DNA of 64,000 bases, from the NCBI GenBank assembly GCA_964429485.1, contig CAYSBW010000005.1:11020-75019 (forward strand). Reading direction: 5' to 3'. Positions 17,498 through 25,424 of the stretch are shown piece by piece (position 1 is the stretch's first letter; every line of letters begins with the position of its first letter). The notes under the pieces were generated by a model. That model was not told where the DNA came from. It ran no database searches and worked only from the letters and a program-made list of their open reading frames with translations. The stretch comes from JAPLKB01 sp964429485. GTDB taxonomy: Bacteria > Desulfobacterota > Syntrophorhabdia > Syntrophorhabdales > Syntrophorhabdaceae. Both the position numbers and the translations under genes were made by a program.

Positions 17498-18913
17498 ATG
17501 GATTTAAGACGCTTCATAGAATTATGTGAACAGGCAGGGCAGGTGAAGAGAATAAAAGCAGAGGTTGATTGGAATCTTGAAATATCTCACATTTCAAAGA
17601 TTAACGAAGATAAATCAGGTCCGGCTTTACTTTTCGAAAACATTAAAGGATATGACAGCCCTGTTTTTACTGGCGCATTTACGACTGCAAAGAGACTTTC
17701 CCTGGCTCTTGGAAAAAAGGAAGATCTTTCCATGGTTGAAATAATCAAGGAGTGGATGAACCTGACTGTCTCCATGCAGGAGCTTGTACCTGCTCAAGAA
17801 GTAAAGGATGGGCCGATCTTTGAGAATATTCTTGATGGTGACAAAGTGGATATTTTTAATTTTCCTGCACCAAAATTTTATGAGTTGGATGGAGGACGTT
17901 ATATAGGTACCATGGCGACCATGGTACTTAGAGATCCGGAGACGGATAATATAAATATAGGCGTGTACCGGATGGGAATTCTTGACAGTAAAACTGCCGG
18001 TGTACAAATTCTTAAAGGTAAAAGAGGCGATAAAATATTGAAAAAATATCAGAAGGCAGGTAAAAAAATGCCTGCCTGTGCAATAATAGGTGGTGATCCT
18101 TTGCTTCTCCTGTCAGCGGCTGCAATGATGACTCAGACTAATGGCTATGATGTGGTAAGTACATTGCGTGACCAGACAATGGAAATTGTAAGGGTACCTC
18201 TTACCGGTCTTCCTGTACCTGCAACAGCGGAAATAGTGCTGGAAGGAGAAATAGATCCTGACAACCTGAGAGAAGAAGGGCCCCTCGGTGAATATACGGG
18301 TTATTATACCGATGAGATTTACCATCCTACTCCCAAACCTGCCCTCGAAGTACACCGCATTTACTACAGGGATAACCCGATTCTCTGGGAAACAAGTGGA
18401 GGAAGGCCTGTTTCAGATTTGCAAATGTTTGTTTCCTGCATACGCAGCGCAATGGTATGGACCGATCTGGTCAGAATGGATATACCGGGAATCAAATCCG
18501 TTTATGTTCTGCCTGAATCTGCCGGGCAGTTCTGGGCGATTATTTCATTACAGCAAATGTATCCAGGTCATTCAGAACAGGCAGGAGCAGCAGTTATGGC
18601 AAGCAATGCAGCTTCGTACAGTATTAAAGGGACTATTATTGTTGATGATGATATAAATGCTGATGATCTTTCAAGGGTGTGGTGGGCTCTTGGTACACGC
18701 TATAATCCGGCCCGAGGTACACAGATCTTTAAAAGAAGTCGGTCAGCGCCCCTTGACCCGAGTTGCGGCCCTGATGATAATAAAGATATTTCTTCCCGTA
18801 TTATTCTCAATGCAACAATACCATTTGACTGGAAAATCAAGCCAACAGAGATTGAACTTACTCAGAGCATAATGGATAAAGTCAAATCAAGGTGGAAGGA
18901 ATATGGCATATAG
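17498..18913 (+). CDS. UbiD-family prenyl-FMN-dependent decarboxylase
   Basis: The 471-residue protein is full length for the UbiD family and starts with the typical MDLRRFIELCEQAGQVKRI. Family signatures include GGRYIGTMATMVLRDPET near 143, NIGVYRMGILD near 162-172, EIVLEGEIDPD and GPLGEYTGYY near 246-268. These proteins use prenylated FMN to (de)carboxylate aromatic or alpha,beta-unsaturated acids, for example in quinone synthesis or anaerobic aromatic degradation. The cofactor-making UbiX is not in the window. TGAGGAG precedes the ATG. Substrate cannot be inferred; a neighbouring regulator or CoA ligase that would point to aromatic degradation is lacking. Confidence 0.92.
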   Translation: MDLRRFIELCEQAGQVKRIKAEVDWNLEISHISKINEDKSGPALLFENIKGYDSPVFTGAFTTAKRLSLALGKKEDLSMVEIIKEWMNLTVSMQELVPAQEVKDGPIFENILDGDKVDIFNFPAPKFYELDGGRYIGTMATMVLRDPETDNINIGVYRMGILDSKTAGVQILKGKRGDKILKKYQKAGKKMPACAIIGGDPLLLLSAAAMMTQTNGYDVVSTLRDQTMEIVRVPLTGLPVPATAEIVLEGEIDPDNLREEGPLGEYTGYYTDEIYHPTPKPALEVHRIYYRDNPILWETSGGRPVSDLQMFVSCIRSAMVWTDLVRMDIPGIKSVYVLPESAGQFWAIISLQQMYPGHSEQAGAAVMASNAASYSIKGTIIVDDDINADDLSRVWWALGTRYNPARGTQIFKRSRSAPLDPSCGPDDNKDISSRIILNATIPFDWKIKPTEIELTQSIMDKVKSRWKEYGI

Positions 18914-18933
18914 TCTTTAAGGTTGCAGATTGC

Positions 18934-19611
18934 TTATGTGTAATCTTCGAGGTATCTTTCTATATATTCTGTGACCTTTTCGTTGGGCTTATATATTCCA
19001 AGGTGGCCCTCACAAAGAATATCAGCCTTGAGGGCAATCAGCTTTTTCATGGAATCCTGCCAGTGAAACATGTTTGCGCCAAATTCAGGAAGAAAAGGAC
19101 CATGTATGTCCTGACCGAAAAGAACCCTTGTTCCTCCCCTGTCAAGATAGACTGAAACAGAGCCTGGTGAATGCCCTGGCGTGTGGAGACAGACAACCTC
19201 CTGGCCATTGAAATTAAAAAGTTTTTTCTGACCATCAAATTTGATATCAATCAATAAAGGTTTAAAATGAATGCCATACCAGTAGGCTGCTGTCATTTTA
19301 TTATCGCCACGTTCTACAATCTCAGCATCAAGATTATGCATTACAAGGCGGGAACCGAATCTTTTTCTCAGTTCAGCTGCACCGCCGATGTGATCGATAT
19401 GGCAATGTGTAAGAATTATAGTTGAAATTTTTGCAGGATAGAAACCAAGATCCAATATATTCTTTATTATCCTGTCAATGCTGAAGCCAGCCCCTGTATC
19501 TATAAGTACCAGGTCTCCCAGGTTCAGCAGATAGACCGCACAATCTCTTGAATCAGTAATATTTGAATCTCCGATAAGATATATATCTTCCATGATTTCC
19601 AAAGTTTTCAT
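18934..19611 (-). CDS. Metallo-beta-lactamase-fold hydrolase
   Basis: The 225-residue protein has the metal-binding motif HCHIDH at residues 69-74, then HTPGHSPGSV near 137-146, FGQDIHG near 160 and a final GHLGIY. These give the usual five to six zinc or iron ligands of glyoxalase II-type enzymes. The substrate is not clear; thioesters and lactones are common for this group. It converges on the ubiD-like gene with 20 bp between stops. Confidence 0.9.
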   Translation of the reverse strand: MKTLEIMEDIYLIGDSNITDSRDCAVYLLNLGDLVLIDTGAGFSIDRIIKNILDLGFYPAKISTIILTHCHIDHIGGAAELRKRFGSRLVMHNLDAEIVERGDNKMTAAYWYGIHFKPLLIDIKFDGQKKLFNFNGQEVVCLHTPGHSPGSVSVYLDRGGTRVLFGQDIHGPFLPEFGANMFHWQDSMKKLIALKADILCEGHLGIYKPNEKVTEYIERYLEDYT

Positions 19612-19655
19612 AGTTCCTCCCTGCAGTTCTGACAGTGTGTATTTGGAAAATAAAT

Positions 19656-19675
19656 ATTATACTATACGAATAGTA
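19656..19675. promoter_or_regulatory. Inverted repeat with embedded TATAAT upstream of the MBL hydrolase gene
   Basis: TACTAT-ACGA-ATAGTA (19660-19675) is a 6-bp inverted repeat. On the minus strand it abuts a perfect TATAAT (19661-19656). No good -35 is seen at 16-18 nt, so if this is the promoter it may need an activator that binds the repeat. Confidence 0.3.
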
Positions 19676-19837
19676 ACACTTTTCTTTAATTCTGAAAAGA
19701 AGTCACAGTTGAAGGTGTACATTATTTTTCTTTCAAATAAATTCAAGCTTCAAAAGCGATGAATCAAAATCCATGTAGATATTTTATCAGTATTTTTTTA
19801 TAGTAAAAACAGAGTTTCCGTTAAAGGGAGGGTACAC

Positions 19838-21406
19838 ATGAGAAAATCCATATTATTCATTAATATCTTCTGTGTTGTTTTATTTTTCTTATTATTTTCA
19901 GTATCAGCAGTCACTGCCTTTGATGTTTCAAAATACAGAGATTTTATAAAGGAGGAGATGAGGACATGGAATGTGCCTGGCGCAGCCGTTGCTGTTATTC
20001 AGGATAATAAGGTTGTTTTCTCTGAGGGTTTTGGTTATGGAAATGTGGAAAAAAAGATTAAAACAACACCAGTAACACTTTTTGGTATAGGTTCGTGTAC
20101 CAAGGCCTTTACTGCCATGTCCTCAGGAATGCTTGCTGATGAAAAAAAGATCAATTTTGACAAGCCTGTCCGCGAATATTATACGGCCTTTAAGCTCAAC
20201 GATCCATATGTTTCAGAACATGTAACAGTAAGGGATATACTGTCCCATAGAACGGGTCTTCCAAGGTATGATGCAGCTATTGAACCTGCAGATGCATCAA
20301 GGGACGATGCAATGAAGAAACTCAGATACCTTAAGCTTAATAGAGGAATCAGGGAGAGTTTTCAATACTGTAATTTTCATTATCTGGCAGCAGGTGCTAT
20401 AGTGGATAAAGTTTCAGGGTCGACATGGGAGGAGTTTGTATTGAATAGAATATTCAAACCCCTTAATATGAACAGTTCAAATTTTTCACCTGAAGAAATG
20501 GAAAAATCGCCTGATTTTGCTTTTCCCTATAAAATGGACATGGAAAAGTTGAAAAAATTCCCTGAAAACCTGGCAGATTATATGTCCGTGCCATTAAAGA
20601 AAATCCCCTTTGAAAAAATAGGAGTATACGGGCCGGCTGGCTCCATTAATTCCAATATAGAAGATATGGCGAAGTGGGTTGTCCTTCATTTGAATCAGGG
20701 AAGGGCAGGGGGAAAACAGTTGATTTCCAGTGAAACTCTGGAAGAGCTTATTACTCCTCAGATCCTTACAGGAGGACCTTTAAAGCACGAGGAAATTCTG
20801 CCTGCGAGCTATGGTATGGGTTGGGTAATAACCCCTTACCGTGGGCATTATCTTGTCAGCCATGACGGCATGATCGAAGGATTTACTGCACATGTTAGTT
20901 TTATTCCTGCAAAAAAAATAGGTTTGGTAATATTAACCAACAGGTCGGACAATTATGAGTTCATTGCTTCCCTGTCGTTTTCCACTTATGACAGAATTCT
21001 GGGTTTAAAAACAATAACATGGAGCAAAAGACTTGCCGATGAATACCCGGGTGCGCTGGCTGTATTAAAGGCAAACAGGGAATCTGAAGAAAAAAACAGA
21101 AAAAAGAATACAAAGCCATCCCATGTTCTTGCAGATTATGTTGGAAAATATGATAATCCGGCCTTTGGTGTTGTTGAGGTAGTACTCAAAGATAATAATC
21201 TAATATTTTCTTTCAGAGATATTGAAGAAACCATTTCTCCTCTTAAACACTATCAATACGATACATTTAAGACAATACCGCGAAGTCTCTTAGGGGGTTT
21301 CGATATTAAAGTCAATTTTATGATGAATAAAAATGGAGATATAGACAGGCTTCTGCTGCCGCTTGAAGCAGCTGTTGATGATATTATTTTTAATAAAATA
21401 AAATAA
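19838..21406 (+). CDS. Exported beta-lactamase-like serine hydrolase with DUF3471-like C-terminal domain
   Basis: The 522-residue protein has a signal peptide (residues 1-27). A class C beta-lactamase/DD-peptidase domain follows with the catalytic tetrad Ser86-x-x-Lys89 in GIGSCTKAF, the YCN motif near residue 176 and HDGMIEGF near 348 in the KTG position. A separate C-terminal domain at about 425-520 (LADYVGKYDNPAFGVVEV) matches the DUF3471-type beta-barrel. Proteins of this build include esterases, D-amino-acid amidases and peptidases; a true beta-lactamase is unlikely. AGGGAGG precedes the start. Confidence 0.9.
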   Translation: MRKSILFINIFCVVLFFLLFSVSAVTAFDVSKYRDFIKEEMRTWNVPGAAVAVIQDNKVVFSEGFGYGNVEKKIKTTPVTLFGIGSCTKAFTAMSSGMLADEKKINFDKPVREYYTAFKLNDPYVSEHVTVRDILSHRTGLPRYDAAIEPADASRDDAMKKLRYLKLNRGIRESFQYCNFHYLAAGAIVDKVSGSTWEEFVLNRIFKPLNMNSSNFSPEEMEKSPDFAFPYKMDMEKLKKFPENLADYMSVPLKKIPFEKIGVYGPAGSINSNIEDMAKWVVLHLNQGRAGGKQLISSETLEELITPQILTGGPLKHEEILPASYGMGWVITPYRGHYLVSHDGMIEGFTAHVSFIPAKKIGLVILTNRSDNYEFIASLSFSTYDRILGLKTITWSKRLADEYPGALAVLKANRESEEKNRKKNTKPSHVLADYVGKYDNPAFGVVEVVLKDNNLIFSFRDIEETISPLKHYQYDTFKTIPRSLLGGFDIKVNFMMNKNGDIDRLLLPLEAAVDDIIFNKIK

Positions 21407-21429
21407 GAAACAATGCCTGTAGAGGTGAC

Positions 21430-22179
21430 ATGGCTATGGCTGACAGTACATCTTTCACAGTTCTTGATATGCCCAGGGAGGAGAGGCCGAGAGAAAGACT
21501 TCTCAGGCTTGGCCCCGAGGCTCTGTCTTCACCTGAGCTCCTGGCCTTGATTATTGGCCGGGGAGTTTCAAAAAGATCTGTTATGGCTATTGCCCAGGAA
21601 TTATATTTAACATTCCGCAGCGTAAAAGCAATAAATGAAGCAACAATAGAGGAGCTTTCAAAAATCAAGGGTATTGGCCCGGCAAAGGCTATACAGATCA
21701 AGGCATGTTTTGAGCTTGCAAAGAGACAGGAGCTGGAAATTGACAACAGGTTCGAGGATGTTGATATTAAAAATCCCCAGAGTGCTGTAAAGGTTATAAA
21801 GGCGAGTATAAAAGATATGAAAAAAGAACATTTTATGCTCATTATCCTGAATACAAAAAACAAGATAACCAGCATTGAAACTATTTCTATCGGAACCCTT
21901 AATGCCAGTTTAGTCCATCCCAGAGAGGTTTTTAATAAAGCCATTTCCCACACAGCATCATCAGTGATTATTGCCCATAACCATCCATCCGGTGATCCTG
22001 AACCGTCAGAAGAGGATTTAAAAATAACCAGGCGTCTCATGGAAGCAGGCAAAATACTTGGAATAGAAGTGCTGGATCACATTATTGTAGGCAAGGATAC
22101 AGTAAAAAGTACAATTGTCGAACATGGAAAACAGAAAAGCAAAGCCTACTGCAGCTTGAAGGAAAAGGGATTTATATAG
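21430..22179 (+). CDS. radC: RadC-family JAB-domain protein
   Basis: The 249-residue protein joins a helix-hairpin-helix part (LSKIKGIGPAKAIQIKA near residues 76-92) to a RadC JAB/MPN domain carrying the JAMM metal motif HNHPSGDPEPSEED near 182-195. MPREERPRERLL at the N-terminus is the usual family opening. RadC's real role is unsettled; the once-claimed recombination-repair function is not supported in all species. It follows the serine hydrolase by 23 bp. Confidence 0.93.
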   Translation: MAMADSTSFTVLDMPREERPRERLLRLGPEALSSPELLALIIGRGVSKRSVMAIAQELYLTFRSVKAINEATIEELSKIKGIGPAKAIQIKACFELAKRQELEIDNRFEDVDIKNPQSAVKVIKASIKDMKKEHFMLIILNTKNKITSIETISIGTLNASLVHPREVFNKAISHTASSVIIAHNHPSGDPEPSEEDLKITRRLMEAGKILGIEVLDHIIVGKDTVKSTIVEHGKQKSKAYCSLKEKGFI

Positions 22180-22246
22180 AGCTTTATGTATGGTTTGCAA
22201 ACAGATTAATTTGTTTTTCTTGAAAAGCTCAGTTCAAAACCATCCA

Positions 22247-22489
22247 TCAGTTTAATATGTGGTAACTAGCCCTAATCCTGAGCTTGCATCTGGGACATAT
22301 TGGTTCTATGAGAGTAAGGGTTTTTCCAAAAATGTCAACATCCCTGAAAAACACACCCGGTGCGTCGTAAATGGTTTTTTCATTATAGGACTTGCCGCAC
22401 TCACAAACAGGGTTTTCCTGACGAATTGTCCCTCCGTGGAAGACTTTGTTTGCATGAATACTTGTTAAACGTCTTTCTTCTCCAGTCAT
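22247..22489 (-). CDS. Small Cys-rich protein, possible zinc ribbon
   Basis: The 80-residue protein has CxC at residues 29-31 (VCECGKSYN) and CPRC near 64-67 (EPICPRCKLRIR), which could form one zinc-knuckle site. The codon pattern and the paired Cys motifs argue for a real gene although the ribosome-binding site is weak. It lies 51 bp after the dnaJ-like gene on the same strand and may be co-transcribed. I do not recognise a family. Confidence 0.6.
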   Translation of the reverse strand: MTGEERRLTSIHANKVFHGGTIRQENPVCECGKSYNEKTIYDAPGVFFRDVDIFGKTLTLIEPICPRCKLRIRASYHILN

Positions 22490-22540
22490 GTTTTAAATAT
22501 AAATCTTATGTTCCTGTTTTACAACAACACTCACTTTTTT

Positions 22541-23365
22541 TTAGGGTTTTATTGCAAATTTTTTATTGTAGAGTTCTTTTATTTTATGGAATAAATTTTT
22601 TTTGAACTGGATTTTGAGATAAAGATCTCCTGTAGCATTTGCTGAAAATCCATTATTTCCCACATTTTTCAGTCTGATTATTTGTCCTTCTTTTATGTCC
22701 CCGGGGATCTTTATAAGCAATTTTCTTGATGTCCTACTGTCTGTATAAGGTATACTGGATCCTTGTCTTGCACTATCTTTGTCAATAGTAATTGTGTCGT
22801 AATAATCCTTTTTTTGAAAATCTCTGTTGGATTCCAAAGCTTTTTTTAACAGATAACCTGATAATTTGCCCAGCAAGCCTGATATGTAACCGGCTTGAGG
22901 TCTTGAAATGCCCTGGTATGATTCTTTATGTGGGAAAACTGTGAATATAAATCCCTTCCCGAATAACCCCGGTCTTTTGAATTCAAAAGACTGATATCCC
23001 TTACCGTAGAATTCAGTGAAAATGTCATTGAAGTGTCTGAATCCGAAATTACGTGCCATTTCCTCAAAAATCTGATTTATATCAGATCCGTGGTATATGT
23101 CATTTTCCGAATAATTTTGCCTGAATCTGTCATATGCATAAGATCCGTATTCCTGTTGCATGTTATCGTAGTGTTTTTTCTTCTCAGGTTCGGACAATAC
23201 GGCATATGCTTCATTAAGAGCCTTCATCTTTTCGAGAGCTTCGGCATCCCCTTTATTTCTGTCCGGATGGTATTGAAAGGCAAGATTTCTATAAGCCTCT
23301 TTTATCTGTCTGATTGTGGCTTCCCTTTCCACACCGAGAACCTGATAATAATCTATTTGTGACAT
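22541..23365 (-). CDS. DnaJ-domain protein (CbpA/DnaJ-like, no zinc finger)
   Basis: The start chosen is the ATG at 23365, which follows GAGGG at 6 nt and begins with MSQIDYYQVLGVE; the open frame extends 27 codons further upstream without such a site. The 274-residue protein has a J domain at residues 1-70 with the HPD triad at 33-35 (QYHPDRNKGD), a middle region without the Cys repeats of true DnaJ, and a C-terminal substrate-binding-like domain near 185-270 (LLIKIPGDIKEGQIIRLKNVG). It would stimulate DnaK ATPase. The middle region is unusually Phe/Tyr/Gly rich. Confidence 0.88.
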   Translation of the reverse strand: MSQIDYYQVLGVEREATIRQIKEAYRNLAFQYHPDRNKGDAEALEKMKALNEAYAVLSEPEKKKHYDNMQQEYGSYAYDRFRQNYSENDIYHGSDINQIFEEMARNFGFRHFNDIFTEFYGKGYQSFEFKRPGLFGKGFIFTVFPHKESYQGISRPQAGYISGLLGKLSGYLLKKALESNRDFQKKDYYDTITIDKDSARQGSSIPYTDSRTSRKLLIKIPGDIKEGQIIRLKNVGNNGFSANATGDLYLKIQFKKNLFHKIKELYNKKFAIKP

Positions 23366-23533
23366 AAGCACCCTCTTTATCTTTTTGTATTGAGAAAAGT
23401 CTATCATTATAACGAAAATTTTGCGATGTTCTTTTATCCTGATCATTGTTTACATGTTTTTATGATATTATTTTATTTCTTATGAAAATAATGAGCTTTT
23501 TTTAATCAGGCTGAAAAAATTAATGTATGATTC

Positions 23534-23555
23534 AGCACAGATGAATATCTGTGCT
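23534..23555. repeat. Perfect 9-bp palindromic hairpin
   Basis: AGCACAGAT (23534-23542) and ATCTGTGCT (23547-23555) are exact complements around GAAT. No T-run follows on either strand. It lies 25 bp before a strong promoter, where an activator or repressor could bind, and may also act as a boundary between divergent genes. Confidence 0.5.
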
Positions 23556-23579
23556 GTTATTCCTGACTTTCAATTGTCG

Positions 23580-23608
23580 TTGACAGATCTTAAAAGCCTT
23601 GCTAATAT
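23580..23608 (+). promoter_or_regulatory. Strong sigma-70 promoter for the small exported protein gene
   Basis: TTGACA (23580-23585), 17-nt spacer, TAATAT (23603-23608). The -35 is perfect and the -10 has one mismatch. Start would be near 23615, leaving a leader of about 79 nt to the ATG at 23694. Confidence 0.7.
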
Positions 23609-23693
23609 TGTCTCATAATAGTAGCAGTATTGTGACACGGAAAGTATATATTTGTATAGTTTATTGTTTCTCAAGAGAAAAGGAGGTTTTAAA

Positions 23694-23990
23694 ATGAAAA
23701 GTTTTATTATGGTTTTAGGTGCTTTAATTATCTCGTCATCATTGGTTTTCGCAGCTGGTCCGAAGGTATACCAGGTTACAGGTCCTGTGCTTGAGGTTAA
23801 AGACGACAGTATTACGGTTCAGAAGGGTAAGGAAAAATGGGAAATAGCAAAGGATACATCTACAAAAGCAACAGGTGATCTTAAAGTCGGATCTAAGGTA
23901 ACAATTGGTTATACAATGAAAGCAGCCACCATTGAAGTCAAGGATGCCGGAAAAAAAGCTGAACCGGTAAAAACTCCTGCAAAGAAGTAG
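23694..23990 (+). CDS. Small periplasmic OB-fold-like protein
   Basis: The ATG at 23694 follows AAGGAGG at 8 nt, so it is preferred over an upstream in-frame codon. The 98-residue product has a signal peptide (residues 1-21, VFA-AG) and a short beta-rich body with VTGPVLEVKDDSITVQKGKE and KVGSKVTIGYTM, a pattern of small beta-barrel domains (DUF5666-like). The C-terminus is Lys/Ala/Pro rich. The strong promoter and ribosome-binding site predict abundant expression. Function is unknown. Confidence 0.85.
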   Translation: MKSFIMVLGALIISSSLVFAAGPKVYQVTGPVLEVKDDSITVQKGKEKWEIAKDTSTKATGDLKVGSKVTIGYTMKAATIEVKDAGKKAEPVKTPAKK

Positions 23991-24022
23991 TAGATAGAGT
24001 TATTGTATTACGAATAAGATAA

Positions 24023-24448
24023 ATGAAACATAATATTATATCTGTATTAATAATTTTAGCTTTTGCTGCTGTCTTTTTTATATATGGTTGTTCTACCAGA
24101 GCGCCTGTATTATATCCTAATGCACATATGAAATCAGCTGGAGAGGAAAAGGTTGTGGGTGATATCGATGAATGTAGAAACAGTGCTGATGCATATGTTA
24201 AGTCTGATGCCGGTAAGGATGCAGTAAAAAGAACAGCCAAAGGTGGTGCCGGTGGAGCAGTGATCGGAGGTGTTGCAGGGGCAGTTTCAGGTGATTTGGC
24301 CAGGGGGGCAGGAGTGGGAGCAGCTACAGGTGCAGCATCCGGACTTGTTTATTCTTTATTTAAGGGTATGGAACCAAGTCCAGTATATAAGAGTTTTGTT
24401 GAAAAATGTCTCCGCGAAAAAGGTTATGATGTAATCGGCTGGGAATAA
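24023..24448 (+). CDS. Glycine-zipper lipoprotein
   Basis: The 141-residue protein has a lipobox ending at Cys23 (FIYGCS). The central part is a glycine zipper at about residues 73-103 (GGAGGAVIGGVAGAVSG) that could insert in or span a membrane, followed by a soluble tail with one more Cys (EKCLREKGYDVIGW). An internal Cys at about 51 in DIDECR could pair with it. It is 32 bp after the small exported protein gene and probably shares its promoter. Confidence 0.85.
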   Translation: MKHNIISVLIILAFAAVFFIYGCSTRAPVLYPNAHMKSAGEEKVVGDIDECRNSADAYVKSDAGKDAVKRTAKGGAGGAVIGGVAGAVSGDLARGAGVGAATGAASGLVYSLFKGMEPSPVYKSFVEKCLREKGYDVIGWE

Positions 24449-24449
24449 A

Positions 24450-25424
24450 TTAACCTATTCGTATTCTGGGGTCTGCAACTGCATACATAATATCCGAAAT
24501 GAGATTGCCCAGCAGTGTCAGAAACGCTCCTATTACAAGTATCCCCATGATAGTCGGGTAATCTCTGGACATGACGCTCATGTAGAATAACTGGCCCATT
24601 CCCGGTATGGAAAATATGCTTTCGAATATTACACTGCCGCCTATCAAACCCGGTACTGACAATCCAAGAATTGTGATAACCGGTAACAGGGCATTCCTGA
24701 GGGCATGTTTTCTTAGAACCATTTTTCCCGGAAGCCCCTTGGCATAGGCAGTTGTTATATATTCATGTCTCAATACTTCGAGGAGACTGTTTTTCATATA
24801 CCGCGAGATACCGGCAAGTCCGCCGAAGGCGGATATACATATAGGCAAAGCCAGATGTTTTATAAGATCAACGGCTTTGGCGAAAGGCGAAAATTCTTCA
24901 TAATTGAAAGATTTAATTCCTGAAATAGGTAACCAGTCCAGATATACACCGAAAAATATCATTGAAAGGAGCGCTATCCAGAATGTTGGAGCAGCATATC
25001 CTGCAAATACAAAGGCAGTAAGGCTTTTGTCCATCGCGCTGTCCTTGTAGCGTGCGCAATAGATTCCTATGGGGATTCCTATTATGAAGATCAATACCAT
25101 GGATAGAAAGTTTATAGAGATTGTTACTGGCATCCTCTCTTTTATCTTGTCTATTACCGGCCTTCTGTCTTGAGAAAAGGATATGCCGAAATCAAGCTTA
25201 ATCAGCCTTTTAACCCACATGTAATATTGCATATGCAGTGGCTGATCCAGACCGTAGAGAGTTTTTATTCTCTCCCTGACTTCTTTTGTAACTTTCGGGT
25301 TCATTTCACCGCCCATTATGTCTGGTTCACCAGGTGGAAGATGTATTATAATAAAAGATATAAGGGTAATGCCGAATATCATCGGTATCATAAACAGGCA
25401 TCTTTTAAGGAGATATTGCAGCAT
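24450..25424 (-). CDS. Peptide/nickel-type ABC transporter permease (DppB family)
   Basis: The ATG at 25424 has AGGAGG at a good distance and overlaps the end of the binding-protein gene by 20 nt; the frame continues 11 codons further upstream. The 324-residue protein opens with MLQYLLKRCLFMIPMIFGI and has about six membrane segments with the EAA loop LRHEYITTAYAKGLPGKMVLRKHALRNALLPV near 217-249. This is the DppB/OppB half of the dipeptide permease. The DppC half and the DppD/DppF ATPases do not follow; the next gene is convergent with one base between stops. Confidence 0.92.
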   Translation of the reverse strand: MLQYLLKRCLFMIPMIFGITLISFIIIHLPPGEPDIMGGEMNPKVTKEVRERIKTLYGLDQPLHMQYYMWVKRLIKLDFGISFSQDRRPVIDKIKERMPVTISINFLSMVLIFIIGIPIGIYCARYKDSAMDKSLTAFVFAGYAAPTFWIALLSMIFFGVYLDWLPISGIKSFNYEEFSPFAKAVDLIKHLALPICISAFGGLAGISRYMKNSLLEVLRHEYITTAYAKGLPGKMVLRKHALRNALLPVITILGLSVPGLIGGSVIFESIFSIPGMGQLFYMSVMSRDYPTIMGILVIGAFLTLLGNLISDIMYAVADPRIRIG

